Of a DNA stretch of 64,000 nucleotides, positions 47,916 through 57,609 are shown one piece after another. Origin of the DNA: an uncultured Paracoccaceae bacterium (lineage in GTDB: Bacteria > Pseudomonadota > Alphaproteobacteria > Rhodobacterales > Rhodobacteraceae); the NCBI GenBank assembly GCA_947493335.1, contig CANLQO010000001.1:682001-746000 (forward strand), given 5' to 3'. The notes beneath the pieces are model-generated. The model was not told the origin of the DNA and made no database searches. It worked only from the letters and a program-made list of their open reading frames with translations. Numbering within the stretch: the stretch's first letter is position 1; each line of letters opens with the position of its first letter. The translations under genes were made by a program, and so were the position numbers.

Positions 47916-50351
47916 TCAACGCCCCGTCAGCAAAGAGTTCGGATTGCGCTGGATCGCGCGGGCAAGTGCGGACACCGCATCGGCGGCTTCCTGAATGTCA
48001 CGCAGGGTGGACAGCGTCTCGGCGTTGAACCGAGACCGCTCACCATAGTTTTGCAGGACGCTATCGGTCTGGGCAACAAGTGCTGTGGCGCGTGCCGAAA
48101 GGGCAGGCAGGGATTCCGCCGCCGTTTCTATGGCGCGGGCGGCGTCAGCGGCAGAGGCAAGGGCTGCGTTCACATTGGTGATCGCACCGCCCTGACGCAC
48201 CTCGGCCAAGAACATCGACATCTGGTCAAGCGCCACGGTCAGCGCTCCGGGCAGGTCCTGCGTTGCATCCGCACCGATGAGCGCGTTGATACTGTCGAGC
48301 GTCGCTGACGTCGCCGCCACCAACCCGTCTAGGTCAAGATCGTTGGCCTTCGCTGCCAGCGCGTTCAGCTCTGCGGTGATCGCGGGCAGATCGGTGGCCG
48401 CGGTTTCGATACTCGCCGCCGCCGCGTTGGCCGCATTGATCGCAGAGGTAAGCTGGGTTGCCACGTCCGCCTCTGACAGCGTGGCAAGGATCGCGTCGAT
48501 TTGAGCCACAACGCCGCGCAGATCGCCGGGGATCGCCTGCAGATCATCAGAGGCGATCAAACCGCGGGCCTCATCCACCAGTCCGACCAAGGCCTCTGGC
48601 GCGGCTTGCAGCGCTTCGGTGGCCATGAAGGTGTCGATCTGGTTGAGCGTCGCGGTGGCTTCTGTCACCAGTGCTTCGATCTCCAGCGCGTTGGCTTTGG
48701 CAACAAGCGCTTCGATCTCTGCCGTCAGGGCAGGCAGGTTCTGGGTCGCAGCCTCGATATTAGCGACGGTTGTGCCTGCGCTGTCGACCACGTTGCCGAT
48801 CCGGCCCACAAGATCAGCCTCGCCCGCATCGCCCACAATGGTGTTCAATTCCGTCACGATGGCGCGTAGCTCGGACGGGATCGCCTGAATATCCTCTGAT
48901 CCGACAATGTTGCGGGTGTCCTGCAACAGGGCCACGATCTCATCCGGGGCCTGGCTGACGCCCTCGCTGCGAACCACCTGATCCAGGCTGTCCATCAGGT
49001 CGATGGCAGAGGTCAGCAATTCCTCAATCGGCAGATCATTGACGCGGTCAAGGACGGTCTGTGCCTCATCGCCCACGTCGGCAATGGCGTTTTCCGTGGT
49101 TGGCAAGACGGGGAACGGCTCTGCCCCCAAGTCGACAAAGGCGCGTTCGGCATCGGGGTCTTCGTAAAGTTCGACATTCAGGGCACCCGACAGGATGTTG
49201 CCGGTGACGAGGCGGGCGCGCAGATTGGATGTGCGCACCATGTCGGTGATCAGGATAAGTGCGTCGTTCGGCGTGGCCTCTTCCGCCAGCCCCATGCGAC
49301 CGGGTTCTACCGCGATGATGGTGCGTAACTGCACCAGCGGGCCGCTCACCCGATCCTCGACCGCCACGGCGCTGAGGTTGGTGACGTTGCCCACGCGTAC
49401 ACCCCGAAACCGGACCTCGGCCCCGGCCGTCAAGCCGCTGACGGAACCGTCAAAGAGGATCGCGAGGTTCAGGACCGGCAGATCGGGGTCGTCAAAGAGG
49501 CTGTTGCGCGCGACTTCTTCGCTGTCGAACAGGTCGAATGTGTCGCCGTCTGTGACGGGTTCTCCGCCTGAAACCAGCGTGTCAAAGGCCACGCCGCCTT
49601 CGATCAGCGATGCAAGCGAACTGACATTCAAAGCAATGCCGCCCGACCCCAGCGAAATTGAGAATCCCGAGGTGTCCCAGAACCGCGTGTTGGTGGTCAT
49701 CCGGCGGTCAAAAGGGGCCTCGATAAAGGCGTCCACGGTGACGCTTTGCCCATCAGCCGAAAGGCGTGGGGTATCCAGAAAACCGACCTGAATGCCCTTG
49801 TGCAAAATGGGCGCGCCAGCGGTCAGCGAACTGCCGTCTTTGGTGCGCAGGGTGATGGCGGTGCCTTCGTCATTCACCCGCGAAATGGGTGGTTCTTCGA
49901 GGCCGATAAACGCGAATTGCTGCACATCGGGGTTATCGTTCCAACTACCTTCGATGTAGACGCCCGAAAGCACCGTATCGAGGCCCGAAATCCCGCGCAC
50001 CGAAACGTCAGGGCGTACGACCCAGAAACTGGCGTCCTGATCCAGATAGGGGGCGATGGTCTGGTCGATCCGGGCGTGGACCAGCACCTCTTGCAGGCCA
50101 TCGGCAAATTCGACGTCCTCGACCCGCCCGATGGTGACGTCCTTATACCGGATCTCGGTTTCTTCTGCCTTGATACCAGAGGCGTTTTCAAAGCTGATTT
50201 CGATCAGCGTGCCCTGATTGGCATAGTTTTGATAGGCGACGGACAGCGACACGATCAAAGCGATGACCGGCACCAACCAGACCCAGGACAACCGCCGCAG
50301 CGGGCTGGGCTTGCCTTGCTTGATCTCCATCGGGGCGGGCGTGTCGGTCAT
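47916..50351 (-). CDS. pqiB: PqiB: MCE protein spanning the periplasm
   Basis: An 811-residue protein; E. coli PqiB is about 546. An N-terminal helix (LVPVIALIVSLSVAYQNYA) is the membrane anchor; three MCE domains follow (about 45-145, 160-235 and 285-400). MCE hexamers carry lipid between membranes. Residues about 480-811 are helical, with an approximate 115-residue repeat: DIQAIPSELRAIVTEL near 485, DLQAIPGDLRGVVAQI near 600, and three versions of an IEAA...LPALTAE segment near 535, 650 and 747. The extension could lengthen the needle. It overlaps pqiA by 4 nt. Confidence 0.92.
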   Translation of the reverse strand: MTDTPAPMEIKQGKPSPLRRLSWVWLVPVIALIVSLSVAYQNYANQGTLIEISFENASGIKAEETEIRYKDVTIGRVEDVEFADGLQEVLVHARIDQTIAPYLDQDASFWVVRPDVSVRGISGLDTVLSGVYIEGSWNDNPDVQQFAFIGLEEPPISRVNDEGTAITLRTKDGSSLTAGAPILHKGIQVGFLDTPRLSADGQSVTVDAFIEAPFDRRMTTNTRFWDTSGFSISLGSGGIALNVSSLASLIEGGVAFDTLVSGGEPVTDGDTFDLFDSEEVARNSLFDDPDLPVLNLAILFDGSVSGLTAGAEVRFRGVRVGNVTNLSAVAVEDRVSGPLVQLRTIIAVEPGRMGLAEEATPNDALILITDMVRTSNLRARLVTGNILSGALNVELYEDPDAERAFVDLGAEPFPVLPTTENAIADVGDEAQTVLDRVNDLPIEELLTSAIDLMDSLDQVVRSEGVSQAPDEIVALLQDTRNIVGSEDIQAIPSELRAIVTELNTIVGDAGEADLVGRIGNVVDSAGTTVANIEAATQNLPALTAEIEALVAKANALEIEALVTEATATLNQIDTFMATEALQAAPEALVGLVDEARGLIASDDLQAIPGDLRGVVAQIDAILATLSEADVATQLTSAINAANAAAASIETAATDLPAITAELNALAAKANDLDLDGLVAATSATLDSINALIGADATQDLPGALTVALDQMSMFLAEVRQGGAITNVNAALASAADAARAIETAAESLPALSARATALVAQTDSVLQNYGERSRFNAETLSTLRDIQEAADAVSALARAIQRNPNSLLTGR

Positions 50352-50989
50352 GGATCTTTCCTGTCAGCGTCCCAGATCAACCGGGGATCAAAACTCTGGG
50401 CCGAGAACATCGTGAAAATGACCGAAAGCGCAAAGCTGAGCGCCGCAATCCCGGGGTTGATCGAGGCAATTGTATTCAACTGCACGAGCGCCGAAAGAAT
50501 TGCAACGACGAAGACGTCGATCATCGACCAGCGCCCAATGAATTCAACGAAGTCATAAAGCTTGTGCCGCTGATGCATGTTCAGAATGGACCGTCTCTGC
50601 ACCGAAAGGGCAAGGTAGGCGATGGCGATAAACTTGCCGATGGGGATCAGGATGGAGGCCACGAACACCACCGCCGCAATGCCATAGGCGTGGTGATGCA
50701 CCAGATCGACGACACCGCCCAGAATGGTGCTTTCGGTATGTTCGACAAGCGTGCGGGTGATCAGCATCGGATAGATGTTGGCGGGAAAGAACAGGATGAT
50801 CCCGGCGATCAGCCACGCCCAAACTTTCTGCAGGCTTTGCGCATCACGGCTTTGCAACCGGCCATGACAGCGGTCGCAGTGCGGTGTGCCCATTTGATGG
50901 ACCTGTCCGCAGCGTCGGCAGGCCACCAGACCCGCCTCGCGGGCGGTGATCAGGCCGCCTGTTGCGTGGCTTTGTCCAAGGCTTCCCAA
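50348..50989 (-). CDS. pqiA: PqiA-type membrane protein, second half
   Basis: A 213-residue membrane protein with an N-terminal zinc-ribbon (CRRCGQ and CDRCHG) and four hydrophobic segments. It corresponds to the second half of E. coli PqiA, which is a single ~417-residue protein. It overlaps the upstream half-gene by 40 nt and pqiB by 4 nt. PqiA is thought to load or move lipids between inner membrane and PqiB. The start is uncertain within the overlap. Confidence 0.87.
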   Translation of the reverse strand: MGSLGQSHATGGLITAREAGLVACRRCGQVHQMGTPHCDRCHGRLQSRDAQSLQKVWAWLIAGIILFFPANIYPMLITRTLVEHTESTILGGVVDLVHHHAYGIAAVVFVASILIPIGKFIAIAYLALSVQRRSILNMHQRHKLYDFVEFIGRWSMIDVFVVAILSALVQLNTIASINPGIAALSFALSVIFTMFSAQSFDPRLIWDADRKDP

Positions 50990-51603
50990 ATCGCATACCT
51001 GTTCATGATCTGATCTTTGACGACGGTGATAATCACCAGCGCGGCGAAGGCCCAGAATGCCGGGCCAAGAGTAACGGTTGCAAGGCCCGCGACCTTGATC
51101 AGTGCGACGGTCACGCCGACCATAAAGATCTCGGCCATGGCCCAGGGGCGCAGCGTCTCCGCCAAGGCATAGGCCTGCCGGGCAAGGGGGCGGGGGGTTG
51201 TCCCGCGCACCAAGGGGCCGATGGCATAGATGATGGCGGCCAGTCGGGTCAGCGGCAGGATGATGATGAACATCGCCACAGCCACCGCCAGCGGCAAGGC
51301 AAGACCGGCGTTAAAGGCCGTAATCGCATTGAACACCGATGTCGCGTTGTGGTTGCCCGAGACATCCAGATCCATGAACGGAAAGCTGATTGCCGCAATC
51401 ATCAGGACAAAGGCCGAAACCGCCAGACTGACCACGCTGGCCAGTGCACCGGGGCGCGAGGTCTGAAGGACAGCATGACAGCGCTGGCATGCCGCGGACG
51501 CCCCATCAGGCAGCGTCGCAGCGGTATGCAATGTATCGCAATGATGGCAGGCGACGAGGTCTTTCAATGGCGGCAAAGACATGGCGTGCGGGGTCCGGTT
51601 CAC
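50950..51603 (-). CDS. pqiA: PqiA-type membrane protein, first half
   Basis: A 217-residue membrane protein with a zinc-ribbon (CHHCD and CQRC) and about four hydrophobic segments (VVSLAVSAFVLMIAAISF, LPLAVAVAMFIIILPL). Corresponds to the first half of E. coli PqiA. The start may be the GTG at 51603 or the ATG at 51582. Divided PqiA genes are common in alphaproteobacteria; the 40-nt overlap with the next gene means a different frame, not a simple shift. First gene of the operon. Confidence 0.88.
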   Translation of the reverse strand: MNRTPHAMSLPPLKDLVACHHCDTLHTAATLPDGASAACQRCHAVLQTSRPGALASVVSLAVSAFVLMIAAISFPFMDLDVSGNHNATSVFNAITAFNAGLALPLAVAVAMFIIILPLTRLAAIIYAIGPLVRGTTPRPLARQAYALAETLRPWAMAEIFMVGVTVALIKVAGLATVTLGPAFWAFAALVIITVVKDQIMNRYAIWEALDKATQQAA

Positions 51604-51720
51604 GGGCGCTGAGTCGCCCTTTGGTCAAATATAGTGATGCCGCTTAGTGAACGCCATGCGGCATGCCTCGAATTGGTTTTTCGTTTTCACATCAAGACTA
51701 TACGCGGAACACCTCATGTA

Positions 51721-52332
51721 TCAGTTTAGCGTGATATCGCAGGGAAGTGCATGTTTCAGCACCCTTTCGGCATTTGGGATGTCATTGCCTTCTGCCCGGC
51801 GGGTTGCAACAGCGCGCGAGTAATTGAGCGAGAGCCAGCGCTGAATCAATCGCGCCCGCAATTGATCCATTGGAACATCCAGCCGCGCGGTCAGGTCCCA
51901 CAAGGGGGCCAAAAACTCCCACGGGGCCTCTTCAAACATCAGGTAGTTGCCTTCGACCAAGACGACCTGCGTGTCGGCGGGCACTTCGATGGCGCCGGCA
52001 ATGGCCTGATCCTGCGTCCGGTCGAACATCGGCGCAAAGACTTCAACATTCTCTTTCAAGCGATTGATAAGATTTATGAAACCGTCCGCATCAAACGTCT
52101 CTGGTGCGCCCTTGCGTGGCCGCATATCGCGGGCGTCAAGGATGTCGTTGTGCAAATGGAAGCCGTCCATTGGCACCACAACGGTCTTGACCTTCTGCAC
52201 CACAAGGCGGCGCGCCAATTCGCTGGCAAGGGTTGATTTGCCGCTTGCGGGTGCGCCCACGATCCCCACCAGCACGCGCGGTTGTTCGGCGCAAAGCGCG
52301 TGGACGCGCTCGGCCAGCGTATTGACGTGCAT
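51721..52332 (-). CDS. P-loop nucleoside/sugar kinase (uridine kinase/phosphoribulokinase superfamily)
   Basis: A 203-residue kinase. Walker A GAPASGKST is at about 24-32, followed by PMDGFHLHNDIL and the RKGAPETFD motif of the YggC/FrcK-like branch of uridine kinases. The substrate (a nucleoside, fructose or pantothenate-like compound) cannot be assigned. ATG 52332 is chosen with AGGAC upstream; the frame runs 97 codons further but through the divergent promoter region. It stands alone: 118 nt downstream of pqiA and 149 nt from the divergent YihY gene. Confidence 0.87.
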   Translation of the reverse strand: MHVNTLAERVHALCAEQPRVLVGIVGAPASGKSTLASELARRLVVQKVKTVVVPMDGFHLHNDILDARDMRPRKGAPETFDADGFINLINRLKENVEVFAPMFDRTQDQAIAGAIEVPADTQVVLVEGNYLMFEEAPWEFLAPLWDLTARLDVPMDQLRARLIQRWLSLNYSRAVATRRAEGNDIPNAERVLKHALPCDITLN

Positions 52333-52481
52333 TGTAATGTCCTGCACCGGATTACCTGCTCTGATTTTGTTGGCTTTGGGCCAGATTAGGCAAAGCACAC
52401 GCCGGGGGCGAGTGCAAAATGCTGCAATGGCAAAAAACAGCAGGACTTGGCGTTTTGCGCCTTCTGCCCTAGCTATGGCGC

Positions 52482-53351
52482 ATGACGAAAACGACCCCTT
52501 CCCCCAAACGTCTGGCCTGGTACTGGCGCCTTTGGGCGTTGCTTTACGGCACATGGAATGTCGCGTCAGAACGGCACGTGGGCCTGATTTCGGCGGGCGT
52601 TGCCTTTTTTGGCATTTTTGCAATTTTTCCCGCGATTTCGGCGGTGATTGCCATCTTCGGTTTGGTGGCTGACCCGGTCATTGTGCTCGAACAGATTGCC
52701 TTGATGCGGGATATCATCCCCAAAGAGGCCTACGATATGCTGGTCGGGCAGATGCAGCGATTGCTGGCGGCGGGAACTGGCACGCTTGGATGGGCGACGT
52801 TCGTATCCATTGCGCTGGCGCTATGGGCCTCGCGCGCCGGAGTTGCGGCGCTGATGGGCGGGTTGAATGCGATTGCGGACAGGCCCCCGCGCAATGGGTT
52901 CAAGCAGATCATTGTGGCGCTGACACTGACCCTTTGCCTTGTGGCACTGGCAATCACTGCCATGATGGCCGTGATTGTGGCCCCGATTGCGATCGCCTTT
53001 GCGCCAATCGGAGAGGGGTCTGCGTTAATCCTTGAAGGCGTGCGCTGGCTGGTGGCGTTTTTCGTGCTTTATGCCGCGCTCGCACTTCTTTATCGGTTTG
53101 GCCCCAACCAACGCGGCGCGCGACTGCGCTGGTTTACTATCGGCGCGGCCACGGCCATCGCGCTTTGGATCGGTGCGTCAGCGGGGCTCAGCTATTACCT
53201 GACCAATTTCGCCAGCTATAATGAGGTCTATGGTTCGCTTGGCGCGGTGATCGGCATGCTGCTTTGGCTCTACATAACGTCCTACCTGATCTTGCTTGGC
53301 GCGGCGCTGAACCTGCAGGTTCATGGACGGGTTGACGGGGAAAGCACCTGA
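52482..53351 (+). CDS. YihY/BrkB family inner-membrane protein
   Basis: A 289-residue membrane protein with about six hydrophobic segments, starting inside the typical YihY layout (GLISAGVAFFGIFAIFPAISAV and GPNQRGARLRWFTIGAATAI). Despite the 'ribonuclease BN' label that the family has sometimes carried, its function is unknown. Followed by 161 nt before the adhesin gene. Confidence 0.9.
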   Translation: MTKTTPSPKRLAWYWRLWALLYGTWNVASERHVGLISAGVAFFGIFAIFPAISAVIAIFGLVADPVIVLEQIALMRDIIPKEAYDMLVGQMQRLLAAGTGTLGWATFVSIALALWASRAGVAALMGGLNAIADRPPRNGFKQIIVALTLTLCLVALAITAMMAVIVAPIAIAFAPIGEGSALILEGVRWLVAFFVLYAALALLYRFGPNQRGARLRWFTIGAATAIALWIGASAGLSYYLTNFASYNEVYGSLGAVIGMLLWLYITSYLILLGAALNLQVHGRVDGEST

Positions 53352-53512
53352 TTTCACGCACGATTTTGGTGAATGTGTCACAAATAAGGCGCAAATTCCG
53401 CCAGATTCCCCCTAACTTTTCCTAGAAATAGCGAATCGATCAAGATAGTGTGGTCGCAATCAAAATGGACACGACCCCAAAAGAGGGCGTGCAACGAGGC
53501 GGAGCAAATAAA

Positions 53513-56221
53513 ATGTCAGCGATTGATTTCGTTGTCCGTGGTGATGCGGGCGTAGTGGAGCGCGGCGCAGTCACAGGATCGGACAGCATTGTTGCGGGGG
53601 CGGGTCAGCAGATATCGCTGAACCTTCAGCGGAGCCACATCCTTTCTTACACCCGACAGGGGCAGGCCCTTCAGATCACATTGGTCGATGGGCAGATCAT
53701 CACGATCGAGGGGTTCTTTGCGCCCGACGGGTCGGTCGAGAACCAGCTGTTCATCTCATCCAGCGGTCAGTTGGCAGAGGTGCAACTGTCCGCATCCGAC
53801 GGCAACCTGTTTTACGCGCAATATGCGGACGCCGACAGTTTCGGCAAATGGTCCCCTGATGACGCCCTTTATTTTGTGGAAGCCGCAGATCTGCCGATCG
53901 CCGGGGTAGAGCCCGCATCGGAAGCAGGCATGCTGGGCGTGCCACTTTTGGCGGGTCTGGGTGGTTTGGGCGCTGCCCTGCCTGTTGCTGCGGCTGCGGC
54001 CGGCGGTGCGCTGCTTTTGGGTGGCAATGAAAGCCCCGATGCCGAGGAAGACGTCGAAACCGAAGGTGGCGGCGGTGGCGTTGAAGCGCCCGGCCCATCA
54101 AACCCTGAAGAGGTTGATCCCCCCGTCGATCCTGAAGAGCCCGTCGACCCGGTTGATCCTGTCGATCCGCCAGTGGTGGCGATCACAGATGGCACCAAGT
54201 CGCAGGGTCATGTCGTCAATGACGCGGATCACAGCGACGGCGTTGACCTTTCGGGCACCGGCACACCGGGTGCCAGCGGCACAATCACCGTGGGTGATGT
54301 GACCAAGGACATCACTGTCGATGCTGACGGCAACTGGACCGCGACGTTTGACCCGACAGAGATTGAAGGCGGCGAATACGAAATCGACGTCACCGTCACG
54401 CTGACCAACGAGGGCGGCACAGCCACCTCATCCGACGTGATCGTCATCGACACCTTTACCACCGTTGGCTTTGATGCCTCGACCGTTGAAGGTGAGGGTA
54501 CGGTCAACTTTGCCGAAGAATCCGACGGTGTTGTGCTGACAGGCACGACGCAAGCCGGGTCCAGCGTTGTCGTCAGCTTTGGCGGCAATGACTACAATGC
54601 CACCGTTTCGGGCGGCACCTGGTCACTGGATGTGCCCGCAGGCACCTTCGCGCAGGGCGAATATGACGTGGATATCACGGTCACCGCGACGGATGCCTAT
54701 GGCAACACGGCCTCGACCACGGATACGCTCAACATCGACACGATCACCCATATCACCATGGACACAAGTGCCGTGGGCGGTGATGGCACGATCAACATGT
54801 TTGAACATGATGGCGGCGCGACCGTGGTGGGCACTGCACAGGCTTTCGCCAGTGTTGAGGTCACGATGAACGGCCACGTCAACACGGTGCAGGCAGATGG
54901 TGACGGCATCTGGTCCACGACCTACACAAGCGCGCAGGTGCCAACCGGGACGCTGACGCAGACCGTGACGGCTGTGGCCACAGACGCCGCAGGTAACACC
55001 GCCAGCACATCAGGCACCTTCAACATCGACACCGAACTGGCTGTTACTGTGGACACCGCAAACGTCGAAACCGACGGCGTGGTCAACATGGTTGAGCGTT
55101 CTGACGGCGTGACGCTGACCGGCACATCTGATCCGGGCGCATCGGTGCAGGTCGTCTTCGAAAACGGCGTGCGCACCGTGACGGCTGATGGCGACGGCAA
55201 CTGGTCAGCAGACTTTGCCACCAGCGAAATCCGCACCGGCGATGTTGAGGTCGGCGCGCCGGTCACGGTCACCGCTACGGATGCCGCAGGCAACGTGGCC
55301 ACCACGAATGGAACGGTTCAGCTTGATACATACGTCAATCGCCTTGCCAACGTCGGCGTGGTCGAGGGCGACGATGTGGTCAACAACGCAGAGGCCGCCG
55401 ACGGCATCACGCTGCAAGGCGTGGTCGAGCAGGGCTCGACCGTCAACGTCACCTTCGAGGGCGTGACCCGGGCCGCCACCGTCAACAGCGATGGCACCTG
55501 GTCGGTCGACTTTGCAGCCGACGAAATCCCCTCGGGCGAATATGTCGCCAACGTGGTGATTGAGGCGACGGACGCTGCAGGCAACACCGCCAGCATCACC
55601 GACACCTTCACCGTGGATACGGTCGCGCCTGACGCGCCCAATATTCAGGGCTTTGGCAAGGATCACGATGGCGTCGATACCGTCCGCGTGCTGGCCGAGG
55701 GCGATACCGCTGCGAACCCGCGTGAGTTCCACGCAACCGAGAATGGCGGCGCTGATGCCAGCCAGCTGGACGCGACCGGTTTTGCAGGGCCCAGCAGCCA
55801 GACCTGGTACGAGTTCCCCGATGGCCAATCGGTTCCCGATGGCAGCCACATCGTCGTCACCGACAGCGATGCGGCGGGCAACTCCAACTCCACGCTCTTT
55901 GTGCTGGATGACATCAGCGGCTCTGTTGTGGATGTGACAGGCGCGGGCCTTGATAGCTTCAACATCGGTGCGATTGATCTGGAATTTGCAGAAGATAGCG
56001 AACTGACCCTGTCACTCGCCGATCTGGAAAGCATGAGCCAGAACGACAACACCCTGATTATCCACGGTAATTCTGATGATACGGTGACGCTTGAAGCGGC
56101 GGCAACAGCCGCAGGCACCACCACCATCGATAGCAAGACATATGATGTCTACACTGTGGGCGATGACGGCGGAAAGCTGATCATCGGCGAGGATGTAAAT
56201 CTGATCACCCCGGTGGTCTGA
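53513..56221 (+). CDS. BapA/LapA-like secreted adhesin with Ig-like repeats
   Basis: A 902-residue surface protein. Residues 1-140 resemble the BapA prefix-type N-domain (SAIDFVVRGDAGVVERG). A hydrophobic Ala/Gly-rich segment follows (about 142-170, GLGAALPVAAAAAGGALLLG) with AAAG at 161-164, like the LapG protease site ([TPA]AA[GV]) of retained adhesins. A Pro/Asp/Glu spacer is at 196-221. Five Ig-like repeats of about 95 residues (about 222-690) each end NTAS...IDT. A C-domain (LDSFNIGAIDLEFAEDSELT) matches the LapA/BapA secretion end. ATG 53513 has AGGCGGAG upstream; a GTG 63 nt earlier is in frame. Very short for this class. Confidence 0.85.
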   Translation: MSAIDFVVRGDAGVVERGAVTGSDSIVAGAGQQISLNLQRSHILSYTRQGQALQITLVDGQIITIEGFFAPDGSVENQLFISSSGQLAEVQLSASDGNLFYAQYADADSFGKWSPDDALYFVEAADLPIAGVEPASEAGMLGVPLLAGLGGLGAALPVAAAAAGGALLLGGNESPDAEEDVETEGGGGGVEAPGPSNPEEVDPPVDPEEPVDPVDPVDPPVVAITDGTKSQGHVVNDADHSDGVDLSGTGTPGASGTITVGDVTKDITVDADGNWTATFDPTEIEGGEYEIDVTVTLTNEGGTATSSDVIVIDTFTTVGFDASTVEGEGTVNFAEESDGVVLTGTTQAGSSVVVSFGGNDYNATVSGGTWSLDVPAGTFAQGEYDVDITVTATDAYGNTASTTDTLNIDTITHITMDTSAVGGDGTINMFEHDGGATVVGTAQAFASVEVTMNGHVNTVQADGDGIWSTTYTSAQVPTGTLTQTVTAVATDAAGNTASTSGTFNIDTELAVTVDTANVETDGVVNMVERSDGVTLTGTSDPGASVQVVFENGVRTVTADGDGNWSADFATSEIRTGDVEVGAPVTVTATDAAGNVATTNGTVQLDTYVNRLANVGVVEGDDVVNNAEAADGITLQGVVEQGSTVNVTFEGVTRAATVNSDGTWSVDFAADEIPSGEYVANVVIEATDAAGNTASITDTFTVDTVAPDAPNIQGFGKDHDGVDTVRVLAEGDTAANPREFHATENGGADASQLDATGFAGPSSQTWYEFPDGQSVPDGSHIVVTDSDAAGNSNSTLFVLDDISGSVVDVTGAGLDSFNIGAIDLEFAEDSELTLSLADLESMSQNDNTLIIHGNSDDTVTLEAAATAAGTTTIDSKTYDVYTVGDDGGKLIIGEDVNLITPVV

Positions 56222-56235
56222 CGCACGAACAAGAC

Positions 56236-56259
56236 CGGGGCCAGCAACGACTGGCCCCG
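56236..56259 (+). promoter_or_regulatory. Intercistronic hairpin between adhesin and exporter genes
   Basis: CGGGGCCAG (56236-56244) pairs with CTGGCCCCG (56251-56259) around a 6-nt loop; no U-run follows. Located 15 nt after the adhesin stop and 40 nt before the TolC gene, it probably reduces downstream expression, so that adhesin is made in excess. Confidence 0.7.
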
Positions 56260-56298
56260 TATCGCCCAAGCGACAATAAAAATATCCGGGGCAAAGCG

Positions 56299-57609
56299 GT
56301 GGTACGACAGGCAGTTTTCTACAGAACAAGTGCGCTTTGCGCAGCCATGGCCCTTGGCGGTTGCATGGAGGGCATGGCCGACAAGATCCCGTCGCTGCCC
56401 AGCATGGGTGCGGCCAGCCAACCCAGTACGGAAACCCTGTCACCTGTCCAGGCCAATGGCGAAAGCTCTGCAATCATCGAAAGCCTGATCGACCGCCGGT
56501 CACTTTTGCCATCGGGCCCCTATGCGCAGGTCTCCGGCGCGGTGCTTGCCGCCAATTCCCGCGCGGCAGAGGCTGATTTGCGCGCCGCCAAACTGCGGGC
56601 AGAGGCCCGCAATTCCAACTGGTTGCCCACGATTGGCCCCAATGTCTCGCTCACCTCGCTGGGTGACGTGGTCACGTCGCTGGTTGTTGATGCCGTGCTC
56701 TTTGACAACGGCGGCAAGAAGGCAGAGCGGGACTATGCCGCTGCCGATGTTGAGGTCGCAGCCGTGACGCTGGCGCAGGACACCAACCAGCGCGTCCTGC
56801 AAGGGCTGGAACTTTATCTCGCCGCCGAAAAGGCGCGCGCGCAGGCGCAGGTCAATGCCGATGCCATGGCGCAGATGGAACGTTACGCATACATCATGTC
56901 CGAACGGGTCAAGGGCGGCATTTCCAGCCGCGTTGACCTGAATATCGTGCAGCAAAAGCTGAATCAGATGCAGGCGCAGATGGCCTCTGACCAAGAGGCG
57001 ACGATGACGGCGCTGGCCGAGCTTTCGGCGATGTCTGCCGCCCCCGTGGACGGCATTCGCGGTACATCAACCATCGGCAGCGAATTGACCGCCAAGCCGC
57101 TTGCAGTGCTCAAGGCAGAGGCCGAAGCCAGCCGTGCCATGGCCGAGGCGCGCGCCGCTCGTGCGGGCCTTTTGCCCAGCCTGACCGCCTCTGCCAGCCG
57201 GTCGGGTGGGGAAACCAACACAGGGTTGAACCTTGGCGGTGCGGGGATCGGCTTTGGCACCGGCGCCTCGCTGAAGGCGCTGGAAGAATCCCAGGCCGCC
57301 GCAAATGCCCGTGTCGGGCAGGTGCAGGAAGACACAAATCGCAAATTGCGTGCGCTCGAGGCAGAGCTTGCGTCATTGCAGCGGCAAGAGGTGCAGGCCC
57401 AGACATTGGCCGCGCAAGCCGCCGCCAACTATCAGGTTTACGCCGCGCAACAGCGCGAAGGCACAAGGTCTGTCCCCGAAACGGTCGGTCTGTTTGAAAC
57501 CAAGGTCCGGGCAGAGCGCGAGGCCGCAGCCCTGCAATATGATGTGGCGCGCATCGCACTACAAATCGCAGCGCAAAAAGGTGTGCTTGTGGACGGAGAC
57601 AAGATATGA
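56299..57609 (+). CDS. TolC-family outer-membrane lipoprotein of the type I system
   Basis: A 436-residue TolC-like channel protein. The N-terminus has a lipobox (MALGGC near residue 22), so it is lipidated. The two-fold repeat of outer-membrane efflux proteins is visible, with coiled-coil helices around 90-230 and 265-420 (e.g. LFLAAEKARAQAQVN-like pattern). The GTG start at 56299 is the only one giving a complete signal. It overlaps the exporter start by 4 nt. In LapA-type systems the TolC protein (LapE) also holds the retained adhesin. Confidence 0.88.
   Translation: MVRQAVFYRTSALCAAMALGGCMEGMADKIPSLPSMGAASQPSTETLSPVQANGESSAIIESLIDRRSLLPSGPYAQVSGAVLAANSRAAEADLRAAKLRAEARNSNWLPTIGPNVSLTSLGDVVTSLVVDAVLFDNGGKKAERDYAAADVEVAAVTLAQDTNQRVLQGLELYLAAEKARAQAQVNADAMAQMERYAYIMSERVKGGISSRVDLNIVQQKLNQMQAQMASDQEATMTALAELSAMSAAPVDGIRGTSTIGSELTAKPLAVLKAEAEASRAMAEARAARAGLLPSLTASASRSGGETNTGLNLGGAGIGFGTGASLKALEESQAAANARVGQVQEDTNRKLRALEAELASLQRQEVQAQTLAAQAAANYQVYAAQQREGTRSVPETVGLFETKVRAEREAAALQYDVARIALQIAAQKGVLVDGDKI

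Noticed and set aside
50950-50989. Frameshift in a single pqiA gene
   Set aside because: Both halves have their own zinc ribbon; divided versions are known in alphaproteobacteria.
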